A stretch of 64,000 nucleotides of DNA from Saposhnikovia divaricata (Eukaryota > Streptophyta > Magnoliopsida > Apiales > Apiaceae): positions 3,472,001-3,536,000 of the forward strand of contig CM071595.1 in the NCBI GenBank assembly GCA_036435485.1, given 5' to 3'. Both the position numbers and the translations under genes were made by a program. Below are positions 1 to 13,152 of this stretch, piece after piece. Under the pieces are notes generated by a model, which was given only the letters and a program-made list of their open reading frames with translations, made no database searches and was not told where the DNA came from. The number at the start of each line of letters is the position of its first letter. Position 1 is the stretch's first letter.

Positions 1-2289
1 TTTTAACGATATCCCGTGTACTAACCCCTTTGGGAATATCCGAAAATCGAGTTTCGATTATATTAGCTCCGATTCAGGTCCGAAACGCGTCAAATAAAAT
101 TTTGTTGAATCCCAATAACCCGTAGGAACAAAATATGTAAAAATGTCCATGAAATGGTCCGACCCGATTTTTAACAATATTTCGTGTACTAACCCTTTTG
201 AGGATTATTCGAAAACCGATTTTCATTCAGATCAGGTCCGATTCAGGTTCGAACTACGTCAAATAAAATTTTGTTGAATTTTAATAACCCATAGGAACAA
301 AATCTGTAAAAATATGCATAAAATGGTCCGACTTGATTTTTAACAATATCCCGTGTACCAACACCTTTTTAGGATTATCCGAAAATCGGGTTTCGATCAT
401 ATCAGCTCCGATTCGGGTCCGAATTACGTCAAATAAAATTTCATTGAATTCCAATAACCCAAAAGAACAAAATATGTAATTCGACTCTATTTTTAACAAT
501 ATCCCGTGTACTAACCCCTTTGAGGATTATCCGAAAACCGAGTTTCGGTCATTTCAGCCCCGATTTAGGTCCGAACGGCACCAAATAAAATTTCATCGAA
601 TTCCACTAACCCATAGGAACAAAATATGTAAAAATATCCACAAAATAGTCCGATTCAATTTTTAACAATATCCCGTGTACTAACCCCTTTGGGAATATCC
701 GAAAATCGAGTTTCGATTATATTAGCTCCGATTCAGGTCCGAAACGCGTCAAATATAATTTTGTTGAATCCCAATAACCCGTAGGAACAAAATATGTAAA
801 AATGTCCATGAAATGGTCCGACCCGATTTTTAACAATATTTCGTGTACTAACCCTTTTGAGGATTATTCGAAAACCGATTTTCATTCAAATCAGGTCCGA
901 TTCAGGTTCGAACTACGTCAAATAAAATTTTGTTGAATTTTAATAACCCATAGGAACAAAATCTGTAAAAATATGCATAAAATGGTCCGACTTGATTTTT
1001 AACAATATCCCGTGTACCAACACCTTTTTAGGATTATCCGAAAATCGGGTTTCGATCATATCAGCTCCGATTCGGGTCCGAATTACGTCAAATAAAATTT
1101 CATTGAATTCCAATAACCCAAAAGAACAAAATATGTAATTCGGCTCTATTTTTAACAATATCCCGTGTACTAACCCCTTTGAGGATTATCCGAAAACCGA
1201 GTTTCGGTCATTTCAGCGCCGATTTAGGTCCGAACGGCACCAAATAAAATTTCATCGAATTCCACTAACCCATAGGAACAAAATATGTAAAAATATCCAC
1301 AAAATAGTCCGACTCAATTTTTAACAATATCCCGTGTACTAACCCCTTTGGGAATATCCGAAAATCGAGTTTCGATTTTATTAGCTCCGATTCAGGTCCG
1401 AAATGCGTCAAATAAATTTTTGTTGAATCCCAATAACCCATAGGAACAAAATATGTAAAAATGTCCATGAAATGGTCCGACCCGATTTTTAACAATATTT
1501 CGTGTACTAACCCCTTTGAGGATTATCCGAAAACCGATTTTCAATCATATCAGGTCCCATTCAGGTTCGAACTACGTCAAATAAAATTTTGTTGAATTTT
1601 AATAACCCATAGGAAAAAAAATATATAAAAATATCCACAAAATGGACCGACTGTATTTTTTGCAATATCCCGTGTACTAACCCTTTTGAGAATTTTCCGA
1701 AAGCCGATTTTCGAACATATCAGCTCCGATTCTGGTCCGAACTGCGTCAAATAAAATTTCATTGAATTCCAATAACCTATAGGAACCAAATATGTAAAAA
1801 TATCCACAAAGTGGTCCGACTCGATTTTTAAGTCTGAACCGCGTCAAATAAAATTTGGTTGAATGCAGGTTTAGGGTTTACGATTTAGGGTTTGTTTTAG
1901 GGTTTAGGGTTTGAGGGTTTAAGATTTTAGGGTTTAGGGTCTAAGGTTTAGGGGTTTAAGGTTTAGGATTTAGGGTTTAGGGTTCATGGTTCCGAAAATC
2001 GAGTTTCGATCATATCAGCTCCGATTCCGGTCCGAACTGCGTCAAATAAAATTTCGTTGAATTCCAATAACCCATAAGAACAAAATATGTTAAAATATCC
2101 ATAAAATGGTTCGACTCGATTTTTAACAATATCCTGTGTACTAAACCCTTTGAAGATTATCCGAAAACCGAGTTTCGGTCATTTCTGCCCCGATTCAGGT
2201 CCGACCGGCACCAAATAAAATTTCATTGAATTCCAATAACCCATAGGAACAAAATATGTAAAAATATCCACAAAATGATCCGACTCGAT
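1..2289. repeat. Satellite HOR unit 1 (2289 bp)
   Basis: First of three almost identical higher-order units. It contains a four-monomer, 659-bp subunit twice in tandem (about 1-659 and 660-1318), then further monomers, a truncated monomer, the telomere-like block at 1868-1985, and two closing monomers. The window begins in phase with the unit, so the array continues to the left. Confidence 0.9.
1868..1985. repeat. Telomere-like (TTTAGGG) block in HOR 1
   Basis: Run of TTTAGGG and variants (TTTACGA, TTTGAGGG, TCTAAGG, TTTAAGG, TTTAGGA) with the G-rich strand on +. Flanked on the left by a truncated monomer ending TTGGTTGAATGC and on the right by a monomer restarting at TTCCGAAAA. Confidence 0.9.
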
Positions 2290-4578
2290 TTTTAACGATA
2301 TCCCGTGTACTAACCCCTTTGGGAATATCCGAAAATCGAGTTTCGATTATATTAGCTCCGATTCAGGTCCGAAACGCGTCAAATAAAATTTTGTTGAATC
2401 CCAATAACCCGTAGGAACAAAATATGTAAAAATGTCCATGAAATGGTCCGACCCGATTTTTAACAATATTTCGTGTACTAACCCTTTTGAGAATTATTCG
2501 AAAACCGATTTTCATTCAGATCAGGTCCGATTCAGGTTCGAACTACGTCAAATAAAATTTTGTTGAATTTTAATAACCCATAGGAACAAAATCTGTAAAA
2601 ATATGCATAAAATGGTCCGACTTGATTTTTAACAATATCCCGTGTACCAACACCTTTTTAGGATTATCCGAAAATCGGGTTTCGATCATATCAGCTCCGA
2701 TTCGGGTCCGAATTACGTCAAATAAAATTTCATTGAATTCCAATAACCCAAAAGAACAAAATATGTAATTCGACTCTATTTTTAACAATATCCCGTGTAC
2801 TAACCCCTTTGAGGATTATCCGAAAACCGAGTTTCGGTCATTTCAGCCCCGATTTAGGTCCGAACGGCACCAAATAAAATTTCATCGAATTCCACTAACC
2901 CATAGGAACAAAATATGTAAAAATATCCACAAAATAGTCCGACTCAATTTTTAACAATATCCCGTGTACTAACCCCTTTGGGAATATCCGAAAATCGAGT
3001 TTCGATTATATTAGCTCCGATTCAGGTCCGAAACGCGTCAAATAAAATTTTGTTGAATCCCAATAACCCGTAGGAACAAAATATGTAAAAATGTCCATGA
3101 AATGGTCCGACCCGATTTTTAACAATATTTCGTGTACTAACCCTTTTGAGGATTATTCGAAAACCGATTTTCATTCAGATCAGGTCCGATTCAGGTTCGA
3201 ACTACGTCAAATAAAATTTTGTTGAATTTTAATAACCCATAGGAACAAAATCTGTAAAAATATGCATAAAATGGTCCGACTTGATTTTTAACAATATCCC
3301 GTGTACCAACACCTTTTTAGGATTATCCGAAAATCGGGTTTCGATCATATCAGCTCCGATTCGGGTCCGAATTACGTCAAATAAAATTTCATTGAATTCC
3401 AATAACCCAAAAGAACAAAATATGTAATTCGACTCTATTTTTAACAATATCCCGTGTACTAACCCCTTTGAGGATTATCCGAAAACCGAGTTTCGGTCAT
3501 TTCAGCGCCGATTTAGGTCCGAACGGCACCAAATAAAATTTCATCGAATTCCACTAACCCATAGGAACAAAATATGTAAAAATATCCACAAAATAGTCCG
3601 ACTCAATTTTTAACAATATCCCGTGTACTAACCCCTTTGGGAATATCCGAAAATCGAGTTTCGATTTTATTAGCTCCGATTCAGGTCCGAAATGCGTCAA
3701 ATAAATTTTTGTTGAATCCCAATAACCCATAGGAACAAAATATGTAAAAATGTCCATGAAATGGTCCGACCCGATTTTTAACAATATTTCGTGTACTAAC
3801 CCCTTTGAGGATTATCCGAAAACCGATTTTCAATCATATCAGGTCCCATTCAGGTTCGAACTACGTCAAATAAAATTTTGTTGAATTTTAATAACCCATA
3901 GGAAAAAAAATATATAAAAATATCCACAAAATGGACCGACTGTATTTTTTGCAATATCCCGTGTACTAACCCTTTTGAGAATTTTCCGAAAGCCGATTTT
4001 CGAACATATCAGCTCCGATTCTGGTCCGAACTGCGTCAAATAAAATTTCATTGAATTCCAATAACCTATAGGAACCAAATATGTAAAAATATCCACAAAG
4101 TGGTCCGACTCGATTTTTAAGTCTGAACCGCGTCAAATAAAATTTGGTTGAATGCAGGTTTAGGGTTTACGATTTAGGGTTTGTTTTAGGGTTTAGGGTT
4201 TGAGGGTTTAAGATTTTAGGGTTTAGGGTCTAAGGTTTAGGGGTTTAAGGTTTAGGATTTAGGGTTTAGGGTTCATGGTTCCGAAAATCGAGTTTCGATC
4301 ATATCAGCTCCGATTCCGGTCCGAACTGCGTCAAATAAAATTTCGTTGAATTCCAATAACCCATAAGAACAAAATATGTTAAAATATCCATAAAATGGTT
4401 CGACTCGATTTTTAACAATATCCTGTGTACTAAACCCTTTGAAGATTATCCGAAAACCGAGTTTCGGTCATTTCTGCCCCGATTCAGGTCCGACCGGCAC
4501 CAAATAAAATTTCATTGAATTCCAATAACCCATAGGAACAAAATATGTAAAAATATCCACAAAATGATCCGACTCGAT
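2290..4578. repeat. Satellite HOR unit 2 (2289 bp)
   Basis: Same order of monomers as unit 1 at an offset of exactly 2289 bp, with only scattered single-base differences. It has the same internal 659-bp tandem duplication and carries its telomere-like block at 4157-4274. Confidence 0.9.
4157..4274. repeat. Telomere-like block in HOR 2
   Basis: Same variant order as the block in HOR 1, same flanks. Confidence 0.9.
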
Positions 4579-6860
4579 TTTTAACGATATCCCGTGTACT
4601 AACCCCTTTGGGAATATCCGAAAATCGAGTTTCGATTATATTAGCTCCGATTCAGGTCCGAAACGCGTCAAATAAAATTTTGTTGAATCCCAATAACCCG
4701 TAGGAACAAAATATGTAAAAATGTCCATGAAATGGTCCGACCCGATTTTTAACAATATTTCGTGTACTAACCCTTTTGAGAATTATTCGAAAACCGATTT
4801 TCATTCAGATCAGGTCCGATTCAGGTTCGAACTACGTCAAATAAAATTTTGTTGAATTTTAATAACCCATAGGAACAAAATCTGTAAAAATATGCATAAA
4901 ATGGTCCGACTTGATTTTTAACAATATCCCGTGTACCAACACCTTTTTAGGATTATCCGAAAATCGGGTTTCGATCATATCAGCTCCGATTCGGGTCCGA
5001 ATTACGTCAAATAAAATTTCATTGAATTCCAATAACCCAAAAGAACAAAATATGTAATTCGACTCTATTTTTAACAATATCCCGTGTACTAACCCCTTTG
5101 AGGATTATCCGAAAACCGAGTTTCGGTCATTTCAGCCCCGATTTAGGTCCGAACGGCACCAAATAAAATTTCATCGAATTCCACTAACCCATAGGAACAA
5201 AATATGTAAAAATATCCACAAAATAGTCCGACTCAATTTTTAACAATATCCCGTGTACTAACCCCTTTGGGAATATCCGAAAATCGAGTTTCGATTATAT
5301 TAGCTCCGATTCAGGTCCGAAACGCGTCAAATAAAATTTTGTTGAATCCCAATAACCCGTAGGAACAAAATATGTAAAAATGTCCATGAAATGGTCCGAC
5401 CCGATTTTTAACAATATTTCGTGTACTAACCCTTTTGAGGATTATTCGAAAACCGATTTTCATTCAGATCAAGTCCGATTCAGGTTCGAACTACGTCAAA
5501 TAAAATTTTGTTGAATTTTAATAACCCATAGGAACAAAATCTGTAAAAATATGCATAAAATGGTCCGACTTGATTTTTAACAATATCCCGTGTACCAACA
5601 CCTTTTTAGGATTATCCGAAAATCGGGTTTCGATCATATCAGCTCCGATTCGGGTCCGAATTACGTCAAATAAAATTTCATTGAATTCCAATAACCCAAA
5701 AGAACAAAATATGTAATTCGACTCTATTTTTAACAATATCCCGTGTACTAACCCCTTTGAGGATTATCCGAAAACCGAGTTTCGGTCATTTCAGCGCCGA
5801 TTTAGGTCCGAACGGCACCAAATAAAATTTCATCGAATTCCACTAACCCATAGGAACAAAATATGTAAAAATATCCACAAAATAGTCCGACTCAATTTTT
5901 AACAATATCCCGTGTACTAACCCCTTTGGGAATATCCGAAAATCGAGTTTCGATTTTATTAGCTCCGATTCAGGTCCGAAATGCGTCAAATAAATTTTTG
6001 TTGAATCCCAATAACCCATAGGAACAAAATATGTAAAAATGTCCATGAAATGGTCCGACCCGATTTTTAACAATATTTCGTGTACTAACCCCTTTGAGGA
6101 TTATCCGAAAACCGATTTTCAATCATATCAGGTCCCATTCAGGTTCGAACTACGTCAAATAAAATTTTGTTGAATTTTAATAACCCATAGGAAAAAAAAT
6201 ATATAAAAATATCCACAAAATGGACCGACTGTATTTTTTGCAATATCCCGTGTACTAACCCTTTTGAGAATTTTCCGAAAGCCGATTTTCGAACATATCA
6301 GCTCCGATTCTGGTCCGAACTGCGTCAAATAAAATTTCATTGAATTCCAATAACCCATAGGAACCAAATATGTAAAAATATCCACAAAGTGGTCCGACTC
6401 GATTTTTAAGTCTGAACCGCGTCAAATAAAATTTGGTTGAATGCAGGTTTAGGGTTTACGATTTAGGGTTTGTTTTAGGGTTTAGGGTTTGAGGGTTTAA
6501 GATTTTAGGGTTTAGGGTCTAAGGTTTAGGGGTTTAAGGTTTAGGATTTAGGGTTCATGGTTCCGAAAATCGAGTTTCGATCATATCAGCTCCGATTCCG
6601 GTCCGAACTGCGTCAAATAAAATTTCGTTGAATTCCAATAACCCATAAGAACAAAATATGTTAAAATATCCATAAAATGGTTCGACTCGATTTTTAACAA
6701 TATCCTGTGTACTAAACCCTTTGAAGATTATCCGAAAACCGAGTTTCGGTCATTTCTGCCCCGATTCAGGTCCGACCGGCACCAAATAAAATTTCATTGA
6801 ATTCCAATAACCCATAGGAACAAAATATGTAAAAATATCCACAAAATGGTCCGACTCGAT
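4579..6860. repeat. Satellite HOR unit 3 (2282 bp)
   Basis: Nearly identical to units 1 and 2 but 7 bp shorter. The missing 7 bp is one TTTAGGG unit inside the telomere-like block (6446-6556). The 659-bp duplication is still present. Confidence 0.9.
6446..6556. repeat. Telomere-like block in HOR 3, one unit shorter
   Basis: Same variant order as HOR 1 and 2, but with one TTTAGGG fewer just before the final GGTTCATGG. Confidence 0.9.
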
Positions 6861-8489
6861 TTTTAACGATATCCCGTGTACTAACCCCTTTGGGAATATC
6901 CGAAAATCGAGTTTCGATTATATTAGCTCCGATTCAGGTCCGAAACGCGTCAAATAAAATTTTGTTGAATCCCAATAACCCGTAGGAACAAAATATGTAA
7001 AAATGTCCATGAAATGGTCCGACCCGATTTTTAACAATATTTCGTGTACTAACCCTTTTGAGGATTATTCGAAAACCGATTTTCATTCAGATCAGGTCCG
7101 ATTCAGGTTCGAACAACGTCAAATAAAATTTTGTTGAATTTTAATAACCCATAGGAACAAAATCTGTAAAAATATGCATAAAATGGTCCGACTTGATTTT
7201 TAACAATATCCCGTGTACCAACACCTTTTTAGGATTATCCGAAAATCGGGTTTCGATCATATCAGCTCCGATTCGGGTCCGAATTACGTCAAATAAAATT
7301 TCATTGAATTCCAATAACCCAAAAGAACAAAATATGTAATTCGACTCTATTTTTAACAATATCCCGTGTACTAACCCCTTTGAGGATTATCCGAAAACCG
7401 AGTTTCGGTCATTTCAGCCCCGATTTAGGTCCGAACGGCACCAAATAAAATTTCATCGAATTCCACTAACCCATAGGAACAAAATATGTAAAAATATCCA
7501 CAAAATAGTCCGACTCAATTTTTAACAATATCCCGTGTACTAACCCCTTTGGGAATATCCGAAAATCGAGTTTCGATTATATTAGCTCCGATTCAGGTCC
7601 GAAATGCGTCAAATAAATTTTTGTTGAATCCCAATAACCCATAGGAACAAAATATGTAAAAATGTCCATGAAATGGTCCGACCCGATTTTTAACAATATT
7701 TCGTGTACTAACCCCTTTGAGGATTATCCGAAAACCGATTTTCAATCATATCAGGTCCCATTCAGGTTCGAACTACGTCAAATAAAATTTTGTTGAATTT
7801 TAATAACCCATAGGAAAAAAATATATAAAAATATCCACAAAATGGACCGACTGTATTTTTTTCAATATCCCGTGTACTAACCCTTTTGAGAATTTTCCGA
7901 AAGCCGATTTTCGAACATATCAGCTCCGATTCTGGTCCGAACTACGTCAAATAAAATTTCATTGAATTCCAATAACCCATAGGAACCAAATATGTAAAAA
8001 TATCCACAAAGTGGTCCGACTCGATTTTTAAGTCTGAACCGCGTCAAATAAAATTTGGTTGAATGCAGGTTTAGGGTTTACGATTTAGGGTTTGTTTTAG
8101 GGTTTAGGGTTTGAGGGTTTAAGATTTTAGGGTTTAGGGTCTAAGGTTTAGGGGTTTAAGGTTTAGGATTTAGGGTTTAGGGTTCATGGTTCCGAAAATC
8201 GAGTTTCGATCATATCAGCTCCGATTCCGGTCCGAACTGCGTCAAATAAAATTTCGTTGAATTCCAATAACCCATAAGAACAAAATATGTTAAAATATCC
8301 ATAAAATGGTTCGACTCGATTTTTAACAATATCCTGTGTACTAAACCCTTTGAAGATTATCCGAAAACCGAGTTTCGGTCATTTCTGCCCCGATTCAGGT
8401 CCGACCGGCACCAAATAAAATTTCATTGAATTCCAATAACCCATAGGAACAAAATATGTAAAAATATCCACAAAATGGTCCGACTCGAT
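6861..8489. repeat. Satellite HOR unit 4, short form (~1629 bp)
   Basis: Matches units 1-3 but contains the 659-bp four-monomer subunit only once, which accounts for the shorter length. Telomere-like block at 8068-8185. Confidence 0.85.
8068..8185. repeat. Telomere-like block in HOR 4
   Basis: Same variant order as HOR 1, full length. Confidence 0.9.
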
Positions 8490-10838
8490 TTTTAACGATA
8501 TCCCGTGTACTAACCCCTTTGGGAATATCCGAAAATCGAGTTTCGATTATATTAGCTCCGATTCAGGTCCGAAACGCGTCAAATAAAATTTTGTTGAATC
8601 CCAATAACCCGTAGGAACAAAATATGTAAAAATGTCCATGAAATGGTCCGACCCAGTTTTTAACAATATTTCGTGTACTAACCCATTTGAGGATAATCCG
8701 AAAACCGATTTCCAATCATATCATGTCCGATTCAGGTTCGAACTACGTCAAATAAAATTATGTTGAATTTGAATAACACATAGGAACAAAATCTGTAAAA
8801 ATATCCACAAAATGGCCCGACTCGATTTTTAACAATACCCCGTATGCTAACACCTTTTTAGGATTATCCGAAAATCGGGTTTCGATCATATCAGCTCCGA
8901 TTCGGGTCCGAATTACGTCAAATAAAATTTCATTGAATTCCAATAACCCATAAGAATAAAATATGTAAAAATATCCATAAAATGGTTCGACTCGATTTTT
9001 AACAATATCCCGTGTATTAACCACTTTGAGGATTATCCGAAAACCGAGTTTCGGTCATTTCAGCCCCGATTCAGGTCCGACCGACACGAAATAAAATTTC
9101 ACTGAATTCCAATAACCCATAGGAACAAAATATGTAAAAATATCCACAAAATGGTCCGACCCGATTTTTAACAATATCCCTTGTACTAACCCCTTTGGCA
9201 ATATCCGAAAATCAAGTTTCGATTATATCAGCTCCGATTCAGGTCCGAAACGCGTCAAATAAAATTTTGTTGAATCCCAATAACCCGTAGGAACAAAATA
9301 TGTAAAAATGTCCATGAAATGGTCCGACCCGATTTTTAACAATATTTCGTGTACTAACCCTTTTGAGGATTATTCGAAAACCGATTTTCATTCAGATCAG
9401 GTCCGATTCAGGTTCGAACTACGCCAAATAAAATTTTGTTGAATTTTAATAACCCATAGGAACAAAATCTGTAAAAATATGCATAAAATGGTCCGACTTG
9501 ATTTTTAACAATATCCCGTGTACCAATACCTTTTTAGGATTATCCGAAAATCGGGTTTCGATCATATCAGCTCCGATTCGGGTCCGAATTACGTCAAATA
9601 AAATTTCATTGAATTCCAATAACCCAAAAAAACAAAATATGTAATTCGACTCTATTTTTAACAATATCCCGTGTACTAACCCCTTTGAGGATTATCCGAA
9701 AACCGAGTTTCCTTTGAGGATTATCCGAAAACCGAGTTTCGGTCATTTCAACCCCGATTTAGGTCCGAATGGCACCAAATAAAATTTCATTGAATTCCAA
9801 TAACCCATAGGAACAAAATATGTAAAAATATCCACAAAATAGTCCGACTCAATTTTTAACAATATCCCGTGTACTAACCCCTTTGGGAATATCTGAAAAT
9901 CGAGTTTCGATTATATCAGCTCCGATTCAGGTCCGAAATGCGTCAAATAAATTTTTGTTGAATCCCAATAACCCATAGGAACAAAATATGTAAAAATGTC
10001 CATTAAATGGTCCGACCCGATTTTTAACAATATTTCGTGTACTAACCCCTTTGAGGATTATCCGAAAACCGATTTTCAACCATATCAGGTCCGATCCAGG
10101 TTCGAACTACGTCAAATAAAATTTTGTTGAATTTTAATAACCCATAGGAACAAAATATATAAAAATATCCACAAAATGTTCTGACTGGATTTTTAGCAAT
10201 ATCCCGTGTACTAACCCCTTTGAGAATTTTCCGAAAGCCGAGTTTCGAACATATCAGCTCCGATTCTGGTCCGAACTGCGTCAAATAAAATTTCATTGAA
10301 TTCCAATAACCCATAGGAACCAAATATATAAAAATATCCAAAAAGTGGTCCAACTCGATTTTTAAGTCTGAACCGCGTCAAATAAAATTTGGTTGAATGC
10401 TGGTTTAGGGTTTAGGGTTTAAGTTTTAGGGTTTAGGTTTTAGGGTTTTGGGTTTGAGGGTTTAAGATTTTAGGGTTTAGGGTCTAAGGTTTAGGGTTTA
10501 GGGGTTTAAGGTTTAGGATTTAGGGTTTAGGGTTCGTGGTTCCGAAAACCGAGTTTCGATCATATCAGCTGCGATTCCGGTCCGAACCGCGTCAAATAAA
10601 ATTTCGTTGAATTCCAATAACCAATAAGAACAAAATTTGTAAAAATATCCATAAAATGGTTCGACTCGATTTTTAACAATATCCCGTGTACTAACCCTTT
10701 GAAGATTATCCGAAAACCGAGTTTCGGTCATTTCAGCCCCGATTCAGGTCCGACCGGCACCAAATAAAATTTCAATGAATTCCAATAACCCATAGGAACA
10801 AAATATGTAAAAATATCCACAAAATGGTCCGACTCGAT
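8490..10838. repeat. Satellite HOR unit 5 (~2349 bp)
   Basis: Diverged HOR with point changes in most monomers. It also has a local 29-bp tandem duplication (9682-9710 and 9711-9739, unit beginning CCTTTGAGGATTATCC). Telomere-like block at 10402-10535. Confidence 0.8.
10402..10535. repeat. Telomere-like block in HOR 5
   Basis: Longer version with extra TTTAGGG and TTTTAGGG units near its start. It ends GGTTCGTGG instead of GGTTCATGG. Confidence 0.88.
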
Positions 10839-13152
10839 TTTTAACAATATCCCGTGTACTAACCCCTTTGGGAATATCCAAAAATCGAGTTTCGATTATA
10901 TTAGCTCCGATTCAGGTCCGAAACGCGTCAAATAAAATTTTGTTGAATCCCAATAACCCGTAGGAACAAAATATGTAAAAATGTCCATGAAATGGTCCGA
11001 CCCGATTTTTAACAATATTTCGTGTACTAACCCATTTGAGGATTATCCGAAAACCGATTTCCAATCATATCAGGTCCGATTCAGGTTCGAACTACGTCAA
11101 ATAAAATTATGTTGAATTTTAATAACACATAGGAACAAAATCTGTAAAAATATCCACAAAATGGCCCGACTCGATTTTTAACAATACCCCGTATGCTAAC
11201 ACCTTTTTAGGATTATCCGAAAATCGGGTTTCGATCATATCAGCTCCGATTCGGGTACGAATTACGTCAAATAAAATTTCATTGAATTCCAATAACCCAT
11301 AAGAATAAAATATGTAAAAATATCCATAAAATGGTTCGACTCGATTTTTAACAATATCCCGTGTATTAACCCCTTTGAGGATTATCCGAAAACCGAGTTT
11401 CGGTCATTTCAGCCCCGATTCAGGTCCGACCGGCACCAAATAAAATTTCATTGAATTCCAATAACCCATAGGAACAAAATATGTAAAAATATCCACAAAA
11501 TGGTCCGACTCGATTTTTAACAATATCCCTTGTACTAACCCCTTTGGCAATATCCGAAAATCAAGTTTCGATTATATCAGCTCCGATTCAGGTCCGAAAC
11601 GCGTCAAATAAAATTTTGTTGAATCCCAATAACCCGTAGGAACAAAATATGTAAAAATGTCCATGAAATGGTCCGACCCGATTTTTAACAATATTTCGTG
11701 TACTAACCCTTTTGAGGATTATTCGAAAACCGATTTTCATTCAGATCAGGTCCGATTCAGGTTCGAACTACGTCAAATAAAATTTTTTTGAATTTTAATA
11801 ACCCATAGGAACAAAATCTGTAAAAATAAGCATAAAATGGTCCGACTTGATTTTTAACAATATCCCGTGTACCAACACCTTTTTAGGATTATCCGAAAAT
11901 CGGGTTTCGATCATATCAGCTCCGATTCGGGTCCGAATTACATCAAATAAAATTTCATTGAATTCCAATAACCCAAAAGAACAAAATATGTAATTCGACC
12001 CTATTTTTAACAATATCCCGTGTACTAACCCCTTTGAGGATTATCCGAAAACCGAGTTTCGGTCATTTCAGCCCCGATTTAGGTCCGAACGACACCAAAT
12101 AAAATTTCATTGAATTCCAATAACCCATAGGAACAAAATATGTAAAAATATCCACAAAATAGTCCGACTCAATTTTTAACAATATCCCGCGTACTAACCC
12201 CTTTGGGAATATCTGAAAATCGAGTTTCGATTATATCAGCTCCGATTCAGGTTCGAAATGCGTCAAATAAATTTTTGTTGAATCCCAATAACCCATAGGA
12301 ACAAAATATGTAAAAATGTCCATTAAATGGTCCGACCCAATTTTTAACAATATTTCGTGTACTAACCCCTTTGAGGATTATCCGAAAACCGATTTTCAAT
12401 CATATCAGGTCCGATCCAGGTTCGAACTACGTCAAATAAAATTTTGTTGAATTTTAATAACCCATAAGAACAAAATATATAAAAATATCCACAAAATGTT
12501 CTGACTGGATTTTTAGCAATATCCCGTGTACTAACCCCTTTGAGAATTTTCCGAAAGCCGAGTTTCGAACATATCAGCTCCGATTCTGGTCCGAACTGCG
12601 TCAAATAAAATTTCATTGAATTCCAATAACCCATAGGAACCAAATATATAAAAATATCCACAAAGTGGTCCGATTCGATTTTTAAGTTTGAACCGCGTCA
12701 AATAAAATTTGGTTGAATGCTGGTTTAGGGTTTAAGTTTTAGGGTTTAGGTTTTAGGGTTTTGGGTTTGAGGGTTTAAGATTTTAGGGTTTAGGGTCTAA
12801 GGTTTAGGGTTTAGGGGTTTAAGGTTTAGGATTTAGGGTTTAGGGTTCATGGTTCCGAAAACCGAGTTTCGATCATATCAGCTGCGATTCCGGTCCGAAC
12901 CGCGTCAAATAAAATTTCGTTGAATTCAAATAACCAATAAGAACAAAATATGTAAAAATATCCATAAAATGGTTCGACTCGATTTTTAACAATATCCCGT
13001 GTACTAACCCCTTTGAAGATTATCCGAAAACCGAGTTTCGGTCATTTCAGCCCCGATTCAGGTCCGACCGGCACCAAATAAAATTTCAATGAATTCCAAT
13101 AACCCATAGGAACAAAATATTGAAAAATATCCACAAAATGGTCCGACTCGAT
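10839..13152. repeat. Satellite HOR unit 6 (~2314 bp)
   Basis: Its monomer order follows unit 5 closely, so 5 and 6 are each other's nearest relatives by eye. Telomere-like block at 12722-12848. Confidence 0.8.
12722..12848. repeat. Telomere-like block in HOR 6
   Basis: Close to the HOR 5 block, but one 7-bp unit shorter at the start. Confidence 0.88.
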
